A stretch of DNA of 16,135 nucleotides from an uncultured Clostridia bacterium (GCA_934154515.1 CAKPGD010000026.1:1-16135); one strand, 5' to 3'. Shown: positions 1 to 7,173, counted from the stretch's first letter. A program made the numbers and translations. Notes: a model not told the origin generated them from the sequence alone.

Positions 1-15
1 TTCAAATAATGCCAT
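1..15 (-). CDS. Start of a gene cut by the window edge, probably the GGGtGRT protein
   Basis: Only five codons are present (M-A-L-F-E), reading out of the window. A strong ribosome-binding site (AGAGGAGG) lies 7 nt upstream of the ATG, so a real start is likely. The gene follows the NifU-like scaffold gene on the same strand with an 80-nt gap. In Clostridia, the gene next to this scaffold family is commonly the 'GGGtGRT' protein, whose N-terminus I recall as similar to this one. The identity is inferred from position and five residues only. Confidence 0.5.
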
Positions 16-53
16 TTTTATTCCTCCTCTAATTTTAGTATTTTTATATTCTT

Positions 54-93
54 AAAACAAATTAAAAGCAAGACCAAGTTTTTTATTTGTTTT
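54..93 (-). other. Intercistronic inverted repeat between the scaffold gene and the next gene
   Basis: AAAACAAAT at 85-93 (minus-strand sense) pairs with ATTTGTTTT at 54-62. After one A/A mismatch, AAAA/TTTT extends the stem. The hairpin starts just after the scaffold stop codon and lies upstream of the next ribosome-binding site. It may be a weak attenuator or an mRNA processing or stability element. The stem is almost all A-T, so it is weak. Confidence 0.35.
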
Positions 94-94
94 C

Positions 95-787
95 TTACTC
101 TTCACGTGGATCTATCTTTTTAACAGCTTCATCAAATCTTCCATATGTTCCTGAAGCTTTTTCTATTGCTTCATTTGCGTCTATTCCTGATTTTATAAAA
201 TCCATCATTTTTCCCATATTTACATATTTGTAACCTATTATTTGGTCATCTTTGTCTAGACCAATTTCTACTATGTAACCTTCAGCAAGCTCTAGATATC
301 TAGGTCCTTTTGAAAGTGTTGAATAAATTGTACCTACTTGGCTTCTATGTCCTTTACCTAAATCTTCCATTCCTGCTCCTATTGGAAGTCCATCTTCTGA
401 GAATGCAGATTGTGTTCTACCATATACTATTTGTAAAAATAATTCTCTCATTGCTGTATTTATAGCATCACATACCAAGTCTGTATTTAATGCTTCTAAT
501 ATTGTTTTTCCTACTAATATTTCTCCTGCCATTGCAGCTGAGTGTGTCATTCCTGAACATCCTACTGTTTCTACTAATGCTTCTTGAATTATACCTTCTT
601 TAACATTAAGTGTTAATTTGCAAGCTCCTTGTTGTGGTGCACACCATCCAATACCATGTGTTAAACCTGAAATGTCTTTTATTTCTTTTGCTTTAACCCA
701 TTTTCCTTCTTCTGGTATTGGTGCTGGTCCGTGATCAACTCCTTTTGCTACTTTGCACATTTCTTCTACTTCTTTTGAATAAATCAT
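95..787 (-). CDS. NifU-like iron-sulfur cluster assembly scaffold family protein
   Basis: This 230-residue protein belongs to the clostridial family annotated as iron-sulfur cluster assembly scaffold, recognised from its strongly conserved N-terminal half. Visible features are GWCAPQQGACKL (residues 48-59), VGCSGMTHSAAMAGEI (75-90, resembling the cysteine-containing turn of NifU/IscU N-domains) and VCDAIN (105-110). Cysteines 11, 49, 56, 77 and 106 are candidate cluster or metal ligands. An ATG two codons further upstream lies only 2 nt from the AAAGGAG ribosome-binding site. The internal ATG is 8 nt away and gives the expected MIYS N-terminus, so I chose it. The gene has its own near-consensus promoter and probably forms a two-gene operon with the gene at the left edge. 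The exact biochemical role of this family is not established to my knowledge; the scaffold function is by homology. Confidence 0.85.
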   Translation of the reverse strand: MIYSKEVEEMCKVAKGVDHGPAPIPEEGKWVKAKEIKDISGLTHGIGWCAPQQGACKLTLNVKEGIIQEALVETVGCSGMTHSAAMAGEILVGKTILEALNTDLVCDAINTAMRELFLQIVYGRTQSAFSEDGLPIGAGMEDLGKGHRSQVGTIYSTLSKGPRYLELAEGYIVEIGLDKDDQIIGYKYVNMGKMMDFIKSGIDANEAIEKASGTYGRFDEAVKKIDPREE

Positions 788-848
788 TTTCATTTCTCCT
801 TTCGATTAGTTGTATATTGCTGTACATGCTTTTTTTCTTTGCTCTATT

Positions 849-877
849 ATTATATTACTTATATATAAAAGTTTCAA
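849..877 (-). promoter_or_regulatory. Vegetative promoter of the scaffold gene
   Basis: TTGAAA (872-877), a 17-nt spacer and a perfect TATAAT (849-854) lie about 60 nt upstream of the start codon. This is the best -10 box in the window. It makes the scaffold gene a transcription unit separate from the YezG-like gene upstream. Confidence 0.75.
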
Positions 878-919
878 GACAATTTTCGACTTTTTATGAT
901 ATATATATACTTATAAAAT

Positions 920-1627
920 TTAAAAATTTAGTATTTGATTTTTCATAGCTTTTTTATTTTCTTCTTTTTGTTTTTCTTTCTTCTCTTTATATAGTTCGTA
1001 TTTATCATCTTTTTCTTCTGTCTTTCCTCTTTCTACAGTATATTCTCCGTTATATTCAACTATGTTATGTACTTTGTTTTTATATATTCCTTCTGTATAT
1101 GTTTTTGTTTCTTCATTTTCGAATTGTTTTTCTGTTATGTATTCTTCTACCATTTTTCTATCTTTTTTAGATAGTCTTTCTAATGGTGTTTCCAAGTGTT
1201 GATATTTCCATATTATATGCCTGTCTTCACTTGAATATTTTGAACCTAGTAAATCATCATAATTATATTCTACATTAAATTTAGAATTTTCTATTGTTAT
1301 TGTTATGTTTGTCCATACTCTTTCTTTTGAGCTTAGTTTAAATGCTTCTCTTAACTCGTTTATTGTATTATACAATTTGTCTACTAATTTCATATATTCA
1401 TCTTCTTCTATATTGAATTTAGATGGTATTTCATACACATTTACAGGATTTTTCTTTAGCAGTCCTGCTGGAAAGTAATAAAAAAACATTTCTCCTGTTT
1501 GTATATTGTTTACCCTTTCTATTATTGAAGCATACAAGCAAATTTTTTCCCATTTTTCTGGTATCATATAAAATATTTGTGTTTGTATTTTTGAATATAT
1601 GCTACGCAATTTATTTGTACTTAACAT
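920..1627 (-). CDS. YezG-like (DUF600) immunity protein with a charged C-terminal tail, no toxin nearby
   Basis: 235 residues. Residues about 8-145 resemble the YezG/DUF600 family, the immunity partners of LXG-type polymorphic toxins such as Bacillus YeeF. Visible hallmarks are IYSKIQTQIFYMIPEKWEK (10-28), a FFYYFP strand, EIPSKFNI followed by an acidic helix, the W-T-N-I-T-I-T-I-E strand, and the IWKYQHLE block. YezG proteins are usually about 150-165 residues. Here a further ~80-residue tail follows, very rich in Lys and Glu, with a central segment (YKNKVHNIVEYNGEYTVER) that may form a small beta unit. The ribosome-binding site is AAAGGGG. No LXG toxin or other toxin gene is adjacent, and the gene sits downstream of the glycolytic operon with no clear promoter. 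Family assignment is from recall of motifs; the tail is unexplained. Confidence 0.7.
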   Translation of the reverse strand: MLSTNKLRSIYSKIQTQIFYMIPEKWEKICLYASIIERVNNIQTGEMFFYYFPAGLLKKNPVNVYEIPSKFNIEEDEYMKLVDKLYNTINELREAFKLSSKERVWTNITITIENSKFNVEYNYDDLLGSKYSSEDRHIIWKYQHLETPLERLSKKDRKMVEEYITEKQFENEETKTYTEGIYKNKVHNIVEYNGEYTVERGKTEEKDDKYELYKEKKEKQKEENKKAMKNQILNF

Positions 1628-1650
1628 ATATATTTCCCCTTTATTTTAAT

Positions 1651-1709
1651 TTAGAAGTTATAATATGTACTAATTTCTTTAGAGAAACTTCCTATATTAG
1701 AACTTCTAA
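1651..1709 (-). other. Inverted repeat between gpmI and the yezG-like gene
   Basis: Perfect 9-bp arms TTAGAAGTT (1651-1659) and AACTTCTAA (1701-1709) enclose a 41-nt loop. The loop holds a second inverted pair, CTAAT (1670-1674) and ATTAG (1696-1700). No T-run follows on the minus strand, so it does not look like an intrinsic terminator. It may be a processing or stability hairpin, or a protein-binding site at the end of the glycolytic genes. Confidence 0.35.
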
Positions 1710-1722
1710 TTAACTTTCTATT

Positions 1723-3252
1723 TTATTCTATTATACTTTTTCCTGTCATTTCTTCTGGTTTTTCTAGTCCCATAATTTGAAGCATTGTTGGTGCTAAGTC
1801 TGCTAATCTTCCTTCATGTAATTTTGCATTTTCCATTCCTACTAATATTAATGGAACTGGATTTGTTGTGTGTGCTGTATGTGGTTCTCCTGTTTTATAG
1901 TCTATCATTTGCTCTGCATTTCCATGGTCTGCTGTAATTAAAAGTACTCCATCTTGTTTTTGAACTGCTTCTACTACTCTTTCAACACATTCGTCTATTG
2001 TTTCAATTGCTTTTATTGCTGCTTCTAATACTCCTGTATGTCCTACCATATCTGGATTTGCGTAGTTTAATATTATACTGTCATATTTTTTAGAGTTTAT
2101 TGCTTCTACTACCTTATCTGTTACTTCATATGCACTCATTTCTGGCTTTAAGTCATATGTTTCAACTTTTGGAGATGGTACTAGTATTCTATCTTCTCCT
2201 GGATATTGTTTTTCTTCTCCACCATTAAAGAAGAATGTAACATGTGCATATTTTTCTGTTTCCGCAATTCTTAATTGTGTTAATCCATGTTTTGATATAT
2301 ATTCTCCAAATGTATTTTTCAATTCTTCTCTTTTAAATGCAATATGAACATTTGGCATAGTATCATCATAGGTTGTCATACATACATAATATAAGTCTAA
2401 ATCTTTTTTAGTTTCAAACTCATTAAATTCTTTATCTACTAATGTTCTTGTTATTTCTCTTGCTCTATCTGGTCTAAAGTTAAAGAATATAACTGAATCA
2501 TGTTTTCCTATTGTTGCAATTGGCTCATCTCCATTTGTTATAACAGTTGGGACTATGAATTCATCAAATATTTCTTTTTGATAAGAATCTTCTATTGCAC
2601 CTGTTGCTGATGTATGTTTTTCTCCCTCTCCATCTACTATAGCTCTATATGCTTTTTCAACTCTTTGCCATCTTTTATCTCTATCCATAGCATAGAATCT
2701 TCCAGATATACTTGCTATTTTTCCAATGCCTTTTTCTTTCATTTTTTCTTCTAATTCAGAAATATATACTTCTCCTGATGTTGGTGCTGTGTCTCTACCA
2801 TCCATAAAGCAGTGTACATATACATCTTCAAAGTCTTTTCTTTTGGCTAATTCTAATAATCCAAATAAATGACGAATATGGCTATGAACTCCACCATCTG
2901 ATAATAATCCCATTATATGCAATTTTGAGTTGTATTTTTTGCAGTTTTCTATTGCAGCTACAAGCTCTGGGTTACTAAAGAAATCCCCATCTTCTATTGA
3001 TTTTGTTATTCTTGTTAATTCTTGATAAACAATTCTTCCTGCTCCAATATTTGTGTGTCCTACTTCTGAATTTCCCATTTGTCCTTCTGGAAGACCTACA
3101 TCTAATCCACTTGTGTGTATATCTGTTGTTGGACAAGTTTTCATTAGTTTGTCTATATTTGGAGTATTAGCAAGTTTTATTGCATTTGCATTTGAATTTT
3201 CATTTTCTCCAAATCCATCTAATATCATTAGCATTGTTAATTTATCTTTCAT
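1723..3252 (-). CDS. gpmI: 2,3-bisphosphoglycerate-independent phosphoglycerate mutase
   Basis: The enzyme interconverts 3- and 2-phosphoglycerate in the cytoplasm; it is a two-Mn alkaline-phosphatase-superfamily enzyme. Counting from the chosen start (509 residues, normal for the family), the metal-binding Asp is D12 (MILDGFG) and the phosphorylated serine is S62 (GQMGNSEVGH), the same numbers as in the Geobacillus stearothermophilus enzyme. Further ligand motifs are NPDMVGHTG and TADHGNAEQM followed by PHTAHTTN. A GTG four codons upstream (3262-3264) keeps the frame open, but that GTG is itself part of the AAGGTGG ribosome-binding site. The ATG at 3252 is 8 nt downstream of it, so I chose that ATG. 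The gene follows tpiA after about 80 nt and is the last glycolytic gene of the operon. Confidence 0.97.
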   Translation of the reverse strand: MKDKLTMLMILDGFGENENSNANAIKLANTPNIDKLMKTCPTTDIHTSGLDVGLPEGQMGNSEVGHTNIGAGRIVYQELTRITKSIEDGDFFSNPELVAAIENCKKYNSKLHIMGLLSDGGVHSHIRHLFGLLELAKRKDFEDVYVHCFMDGRDTAPTSGEVYISELEEKMKEKGIGKIASISGRFYAMDRDKRWQRVEKAYRAIVDGEGEKHTSATGAIEDSYQKEIFDEFIVPTVITNGDEPIATIGKHDSVIFFNFRPDRAREITRTLVDKEFNEFETKKDLDLYYVCMTTYDDTMPNVHIAFKREELKNTFGEYISKHGLTQLRIAETEKYAHVTFFFNGGEEKQYPGEDRILVPSPKVETYDLKPEMSAYEVTDKVVEAINSKKYDSIILNYANPDMVGHTGVLEAAIKAIETIDECVERVVEAVQKQDGVLLITADHGNAEQMIDYKTGEPHTAHTTNPVPLILVGMENAKLHEGRLADLAPTMLQIMGLEKPEEMTGKSIIE

Positions 3253-3333
3253 TTTATTTTCCACCTTTATTTAATATTTATTTTCTTCGTATATTTCTTT
3301 TGTTTTAGCTTTTGTTTGATATATACAGCAGTG

Positions 3334-4086
3334 TTATTTATCATAGTTAACTATTTTTTCAAATTCTTCTACTTTTAAGCTTGCTCCTCCTACTAATGCT
3401 CCATCTATGTCTGATGTTTCAAACAATTCTTTTGCATTTAAAGCTTTTACGCTACCACCATATAATATTGCTACTTCTTTAGATATTTCTTCTCCATAGA
3501 TTTTTTGTATTTCATTTCTAATTTCTTTAATTGAATTATTAGCATCTTCTGAGGTTGCTGTTTTTCCTGTCCCTATTGCCCATATTGGTTCATATGCAAT
3601 AACAACATTTTTTACTTGTTCATTTGAAAGTCCTTCTAATGCAAGTCTAGTTTGTGTTGTTATTACTTCGTTTGCTTTTCCTTCTTCTTTTTGCTTTAGT
3701 GTTTCACCTACACATACTATTGGCTTTAATCCATGTTTAAATGCTGATTTTACTTTTTTATTTACTGTTTCGTCTGTTTCTGCAAAATATTGTCTTCTTT
3801 CTGAATGTCCAATTATAACATAATCTACATTTATACATTTAAGCATGTTTGGAGATACTTCGCCCGTATATGCTCCTGTTTCTTCCCAATGCATATTTTG
3901 TGCACCTATTTTAATGTTTGTATTTTGTGCTGTAAGTAAGCTATAAAACAAATCTGTATATGGAACGCATAATATTATTTCGTTTTTAGAGTCTTTTACA
4001 TATGGTTCTAGTTCATTAATAAAACTCATTGCTTCGTTTGGAAGCATATTCATTTTCCAGTTTCCTGCAATTATTTTCTTTCGCAT
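3334..4086 (-). CDS. tpiA: Triosephosphate isomerase
   Basis: This TIM-barrel enzyme interconverts dihydroxyacetone phosphate and glyceraldehyde 3-phosphate. All catalytic positions are present: N9 and K11 (AGNWKMN), H94 in IIGHSERRQYF, and E166 in AYEPIWAIGTGKTA. The phosphate-binding LYGGSVK (209-215) and the GALVGGASL loop are intact. At 250 residues it is full length. The ATG is preceded by GAGGAG with a 7-nt spacer. The start region overlaps the last codons of the short Nudix-like reading frame upstream, so the two are translationally adjacent. It lies between pgk and gpmI in the glycolytic operon. Confidence 0.98.
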   Translation of the reverse strand: MRKKIIAGNWKMNMLPNEAMSFINELEPYVKDSKNEIILCVPYTDLFYSLLTAQNTNIKIGAQNMHWEETGAYTGEVSPNMLKCINVDYVIIGHSERRQYFAETDETVNKKVKSAFKHGLKPIVCVGETLKQKEEGKANEVITTQTRLALEGLSNEQVKNVVIAYEPIWAIGTGKTATSEDANNSIKEIRNEIQKIYGEEISKEVAILYGGSVKALNAKELFETSDIDGALVGGASLKVEEFEKIVNYDK

Positions 4087-4292
4087 TCTAACTCTCCTCT
4101 TTTTTCTTTGTTTATTTCATAATTATATAGACTTCCATCTATTTTATAAAGTAACTCATCTGTTTCTTTAGTATGTGGTATTTTAATATTTGAGTCTTTA
4201 TTTCTTATTCTTTTTTTAAGTTCTTCATAATTCATAAAAAATAATTCGTCAACTTCTTCATTTTGTTTTGTATAGTAAGATAAGGATGTTAT
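4071..4292 (-). pseudogene. Short reading frame resembling the C-terminal end of a Nudix hydrolase (remnant or small protein)
   Basis: The whole pgk-tpiA gap is one open frame of 73 codons that begins at the pgk stop and ends 15 nt inside tpiA. Its only ATG (4233-4235) would give a 54-residue protein, and no Shine-Dalgarno precedes it. The segment NEEVDELFFMNYEELKKRI, followed by NKDSNIKIPHTKETDELLYKI, resembles the last helix region of Nudix hydrolases, where an E-V-x-x-x-x-F/W-hydrophobic-x-x-E-E-L pattern precedes a basic helix and a terminal P-H...E segment. The catalytic Nudix box (GX5EX7REUXEEXGU) is absent. I read it as a gene whose 5' two-thirds were deleted between pgk and tpiA. It could also be a small translated protein, since it runs into tpiA. 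Confidence 0.4.
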
Positions 4293-5476
4293 TTATCTAA
4301 CAAACATTCAATTCCTGGTAGTTTTTTTCCTTCTAGGAATTCAAGCGATGCTCCTCCTCCTGTTGAAATATGAGTCATTTTATCTGCTAATCCCATTTTT
4401 TCAACAGCAGCTGCTGAGTCTCCTCCTCCTATTATTGTAACAGCTTTTGTTTTTTCTGCTAAAGCTTCTGCTATACTTCTTGTTCCTGTTGCAAATTTTT
4501 CATACTCAGATAATCCTAGTGGTCCATTCCATACAATTGTTTTTGCATCTTCTAATTCTTTTTTAAATAGTTCTATTGTTTTTGGTCCTATGTCTAAGCC
4601 TTCCCAACCATCTGGTATTTCATCTGAATTTATTGGCTTAGCATTTGCATTTGGACTAAAGTCATCTGCAATTATATTATCTACTGGTAATACTAATTTT
4701 ACATTTTTTTGTTTTGCTTTTTCCATTAATTCTTTTGCTAAATCTAATTTATCTAGCTCACATACAGAATTTCCTATACTATATCCCATTGATTTAAAAA
4801 ATGTATATGCCATTCCTCCACCTATAATTAGTGTATCTACTTTTTCTAATAGACTATCAATTACTCCTATTTTATCAGATACTTTAACTCCTCCTAATAT
4901 AGCCACAAATGGTCTTTGAGGATTTTCTAAAGCATTTCCTAAAAATTCTAATTCTTTTTCTATTAAAAATCCAGATACAGCTGGTAAATAGTTTGCAACT
5001 CCCACAGTTGAGCTATGAGCTCTATGCGCTGTTCCAAATGCATCATTTACATATATTTCTGCCATTGATGCAAGTTTTTTAGAAAGCTCTTCATTATTTT
5101 TCTCTTCGCCTGCTTCAAATCTTACATTTTCTAATAGTACTATTTCACCATTATTCATATTTGAAGTTAATCTTAAAGCATCTTCTCCTACAACATCTTT
5201 TGCAAGAGTTACTTCTTTTCCTAATAATTTAGATAATTCTTCTGCTACCGGTTTTAAAGAAAATTTTGGATTAAATTCTCCCTTTGGTCTTCCTAAATGT
5301 GAACAAAGAATTATTTTACAATTGTTTTCTAATAAATACTTTATAGTTGGTAGTGCTGCGACAATTCTTCTATTATCTGAAATTTTTCCATTTTCATCAA
5401 AAGGTACGTTAAAATCACATCTTACCAAAACTTTTTTGTTTTTTAAATCTATATCTCTTACTGTTTTTTTATTCAT
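4289..5476 (-). CDS. pgk: Phosphoglycerate kinase
   Basis: The enzyme transfers phosphate from 1,3-bisphosphoglycerate to ADP, the first ATP-yielding step of lower glycolysis. The N-terminal substrate domain has VRCDFNVP (18-25), SHLGRPKG (59-66) and the FGTAHRAHSS loop. The C-terminal nucleotide domain has the Gly-rich GGGVKVSDK-type segment (here GGVKVSDKIGV), NGPLGLSEYEKFATGT, GGGDSAAAVEK (from 350) and STGGGASLEFLEGK. At 395 residues it is normal length. The ATG is preceded by AAGGAGG at a good distance. A 10-bp inverted repeat lies between gap and this gene, just upstream of the ribosome-binding site. Confidence 0.98.
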   Translation of the reverse strand: MNKKTVRDIDLKNKKVLVRCDFNVPFDENGKISDNRRIVAALPTIKYLLENNCKIILCSHLGRPKGEFNPKFSLKPVAEELSKLLGKEVTLAKDVVGEDALRLTSNMNNGEIVLLENVRFEAGEEKNNEELSKKLASMAEIYVNDAFGTAHRAHSSTVGVANYLPAVSGFLIEKELEFLGNALENPQRPFVAILGGVKVSDKIGVIDSLLEKVDTLIIGGGMAYTFFKSMGYSIGNSVCELDKLDLAKELMEKAKQKNVKLVLPVDNIIADDFSPNANAKPINSDEIPDGWEGLDIGPKTIELFKKELEDAKTIVWNGPLGLSEYEKFATGTRSIAEALAEKTKAVTIIGGGDSAAAVEKMGLADKMTHISTGGGASLEFLEGKKLPGIECLLDK

Positions 5477-5507
5477 AATAAGCCTCCTTCTTTATTATAT
5501 GTTTAAA

Positions 5508-5558
5508 GTTAGAGATTAAAATTTTAGTATATGCCTTTCTAATATTTCAATCTCTAAC
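5508..5558 (-). other. Intercistronic hairpin between gap and pgk
   Basis: A perfect 10-bp inverted repeat, GTTAGAGATT (minus-strand sense, 5549-5558) and AATCTCTAAC (5508-5517), is separated by 31 nt. No T-run follows. In other Bacillota gap-pgk transcripts, intercistronic structures can set mRNA processing and relative stability, and that is the role I infer. A further AATCTCTA copy lies at 5570-5577 at the 3' end of gap. Confidence 0.4.
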
Positions 5559-5567
5559 CTATAATTT

Positions 5568-6572
5568 CTAATCTCTAGAAGCCATATATACAGCTAAATC
5601 TACTAATTTATTTGAATATCCCCATTCATTATCATACCATGCAATTAGTTTAACAAATGTATCTGTTAATGATATTCCTGCTGTTGCATCAAATATTGAT
5701 GTATGTGGGTCACTAATAAAGTCTGAAGAAACTACAGCTTCATCTACATATTCTATAATACCTTTCATTTCGTTTTCAGATGCTTTTTTCATAACAGCAC
5801 AAATTTCTTCCATTGTAGCTGGTTTAGCTAAATTACATGTTAAATCTACTACTGAAACATCTACAGTTGGTACTCTAAATGACATACCTGTTAATTTTCC
5901 ATTTAATTCTGGTATTACTTTTCCTACTGCTTTTGCAGCTCCTGTTGATGATGGTATTATGTTTGCAGATGCTGCACGACCGCCTCTCCAATCTTTTTTA
6001 GATGCTCCATCTACTGTTTTTTGTGTAGCTGTTGTTGAGTGTACTGTTGTCATTAATCCATCTACTATTCCAAAATTATCATTTATTACTTTTGCAAGTG
6101 GTGCTAAACAGTTTGTTGTGCATGATGCATTTGATACTATATTCATGCTTGGGTCATATGTTTCATTGTTTACTCCCATAACAAACATTGGTGCATCTTT
6201 TGATGGTGCACTTATTACAACTTTTTTAGCTCCTGCTTTTAAGTGTGCTTCTGCTTTTTCTAATGTTGTAAATACTCCTGAACATTCTAATACGTAATCT
6301 ACTCCATCTTTTCCCCATGGAATGTTTGCTGGATCCATTTCGTTATATACTTTTATTTCTTTTCCATTTACTATTAAAGTATTTTCTTTTGAAGATACTT
6401 CTCCATCAAATCTTCCGTGTATTGTGTCGTATTTTACCATATATGCCATATAATCTGCTGTAATAAATGGATCATTTATTGCTACTACTTCTACCTCTTT
6501 CTTTTTTAATGCTGCTTGGAATGCTAAATTTCCAATTCTTCCAAAACCATTAATTCCAATTTTAACTGACAT
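5568..6572 (-). CDS. gap: Glyceraldehyde-3-phosphate dehydrogenase, type I
   Basis: The enzyme oxidises and phosphorylates glyceraldehyde 3-phosphate with NAD. The N-terminal Rossmann motif is GINGFGRIGN (6-15), and the acidic D34 after beta-2 (INDP) indicates NAD preference. The catalytic Cys is C151 in SNASCTTNCLAP and the partner His is H178 in TTVHSTTATQKTVDG. The C-terminal WYDNEWGYSNKLVDL is intact. At 334 residues it is full length. The segment VDGASKKDWRGGR has Ala where many NAD enzymes have Pro (VDGPS). This position contributes to cofactor selectivity in some GAPDHs, so some NADP use cannot be excluded, but the effect is uncertain. It is the first gene of the glycolytic operon, with a strong AAGGAGG site, its own promoter and a leader hairpin. 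No cggR-type repressor gene is present upstream. Confidence 0.98.
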   Translation of the reverse strand: MSVKIGINGFGRIGNLAFQAALKKKEVEVVAINDPFITADYMAYMVKYDTIHGRFDGEVSSKENTLIVNGKEIKVYNEMDPANIPWGKDGVDYVLECSGVFTTLEKAEAHLKAGAKKVVISAPSKDAPMFVMGVNNETYDPSMNIVSNASCTTNCLAPLAKVINDNFGIVDGLMTTVHSTTATQKTVDGASKKDWRGGRAASANIIPSSTGAAKAVGKVIPELNGKLTGMSFRVPTVDVSVVDLTCNLAKPATMEEICAVMKKASENEMKGIIEYVDEAVVSSDFISDPHTSIFDATAGISLTDTFVKLIAWYDNEWGYSNKLVDLAVYMASRD

Positions 6573-6589
6573 AATTTTTCCTCCTTCGT

Positions 6590-6609
6590 GTGAAAATTTT
6601 CATTTTCAC
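6590..6609 (-). promoter_or_regulatory. Perfect hairpin/palindrome in the gap leader
   Basis: GTGAAAAT, GAAA, ATTTTCAC gives 8-bp perfect arms around a GAAA tetraloop, about 25 nt after the predicted transcription start and just upstream of the ribosome-binding site (6580-6586). It could be an operator for a glycolytic regulator or a 5' stabilising hairpin. Confidence 0.5.
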
Positions 6610-6640
6610 TATTCTTTTAATATTATTATCTAACAATGCT

Positions 6641-6669
6641 ATTTTATACCAACTATATTTTGTTTTCAA
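6641..6669 (-). promoter_or_regulatory. Promoter of the gap-pgk-tpiA-gpmI operon
   Basis: TTGAAA (6664-6669) stands 17 nt from TAAAAT (6641-6646); TATAAA at 6643-6648 is the alternative box with a 15-nt spacer. The predicted start is about 60 nt upstream of the gap ATG. It is the only clear promoter ahead of the operon. The rest of the 312-nt gene-free stretch 6573-6884 holds the leader hairpin, the 13-bp repeats and the terminator listed separately; I see nothing in 6670-6771. Confidence 0.65.
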
Positions 6670-6771
6670 GTATTTGTATACATAAAAGAGTAAGTTTTTT
6701 AGTTTTTTTACATTTTTCTACATTCTTTTAAACGTAAAAATATACCACCTTTTAGTTTTTAATAAAAGTTG

Positions 6772-6833
6772 TTTTTATTTATTATTTTTATTTATTATTT
6801 TTATTTATTATTTTTATTTATTATTTTTATTCA
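6772..6833. repeat. 13-bp tandem repeat, four perfect units plus a partial fifth
   Basis: The unit TTTTTATTTATTA on the plus strand is repeated head to tail at 6772-6823, followed by a decayed copy to 6833. It lies between the gap promoter and the terminator of the 82-residue protein gene. A related 13-bp motif occurs on the other side of that gene (7268-7310). It is probably a slippage-prone spacer, and copy number may vary between strains. Confidence 0.85.
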
Positions 6834-6840
6834 TAAAATC

Positions 6841-6880
6841 AAAAAAAACTCAGTCTTATAAAACTGAATTTTTTAATTTT
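6841..6880 (-). terminator. Intrinsic terminator of the 82-residue protein gene, possibly bidirectional
   Basis: A 12-bp stem (6843-6854 with 6863-6874, one G-T wobble in the RNA) with an 8-nt loop is followed on the minus strand by a T8 run. The plus-strand reading also ends in T-rich sequence. It separates the upstream gene from the gap promoter. Confidence 0.85.
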
Positions 6881-6884
6881 CTAA

Positions 6885-7133
6885 TTATAAAGTTATTTCT
6901 ATATCTTGCATCCAGAAATCTTTAAAACTTTGCCATGTTACATCTTGATGCCAGAAATCATGAACTTCTCCAAATACTTTTGCTTGCTTTGGTGTTAATT
7001 CTACTGTTACTTCTTGAAATAGGAAATTTTTAATTTTTGTCCATGCATTAACTTTTGTAGGTAAAACTTTTGAATTTTCTAATTCAACTCCACCATTTAT
7101 TGGTTCTGAAGTATTTACATTGTTTCCTTCCAT
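6885..7133 (-). CDS. Small acidic protein of unknown function with three [ND]F[LW]xQ[ED][VI] motifs
   Basis: 82 residues that I do not recognise. The first ~25 residues are polar and Asn/Glu-rich and look disordered. From residue 31 there are three copies of one motif: NFLFQEV (36-42), DFWHQDV (59-65) and DFWMQDI (72-78), the last two 13 residues apart. Aromatics are unusually frequent (F37, F39, F60, W61, W67, F70, F73, W74). There is no signal peptide, membrane segment or cysteine. The gene stands alone: strong AAGGAGG site, its own consensus-like promoter with an adjacent palindrome, and an intrinsic terminator directly after the stop. This suggests a well-expressed, independently controlled small protein. 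It could be a binding or adaptor peptide, but no function can be assigned from sequence. Confidence 0.8.
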   Translation of the reverse strand: MEGNNVNTSEPINGGVELENSKVLPTKVNAWTKIKNFLFQEVTVELTPKQAKVFGEVHDFWHQDVTWQSFKDFWMQDIEITL

Positions 7134-7173
7134 TTTTACATTCCTCCTTAGTTCTTCACTTGCTTTCTACTAT

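Noticed and set aside
718..948. Plus-strand open frame that looks like a leucine/phenylalanine-rich membrane protein
   Set aside because: All long plus-strand frames here are antisense to T-rich coding sequence, which always translates as Leu/Phe/Ser; no Shine-Dalgarno is present.
3253..3264. GTG start four codons upstream in gpmI
   Set aside because: That GTG is part of the AAGGTGG ribosome-binding site; the following ATG restores the residue numbering of the characterised enzyme (D12, S62).
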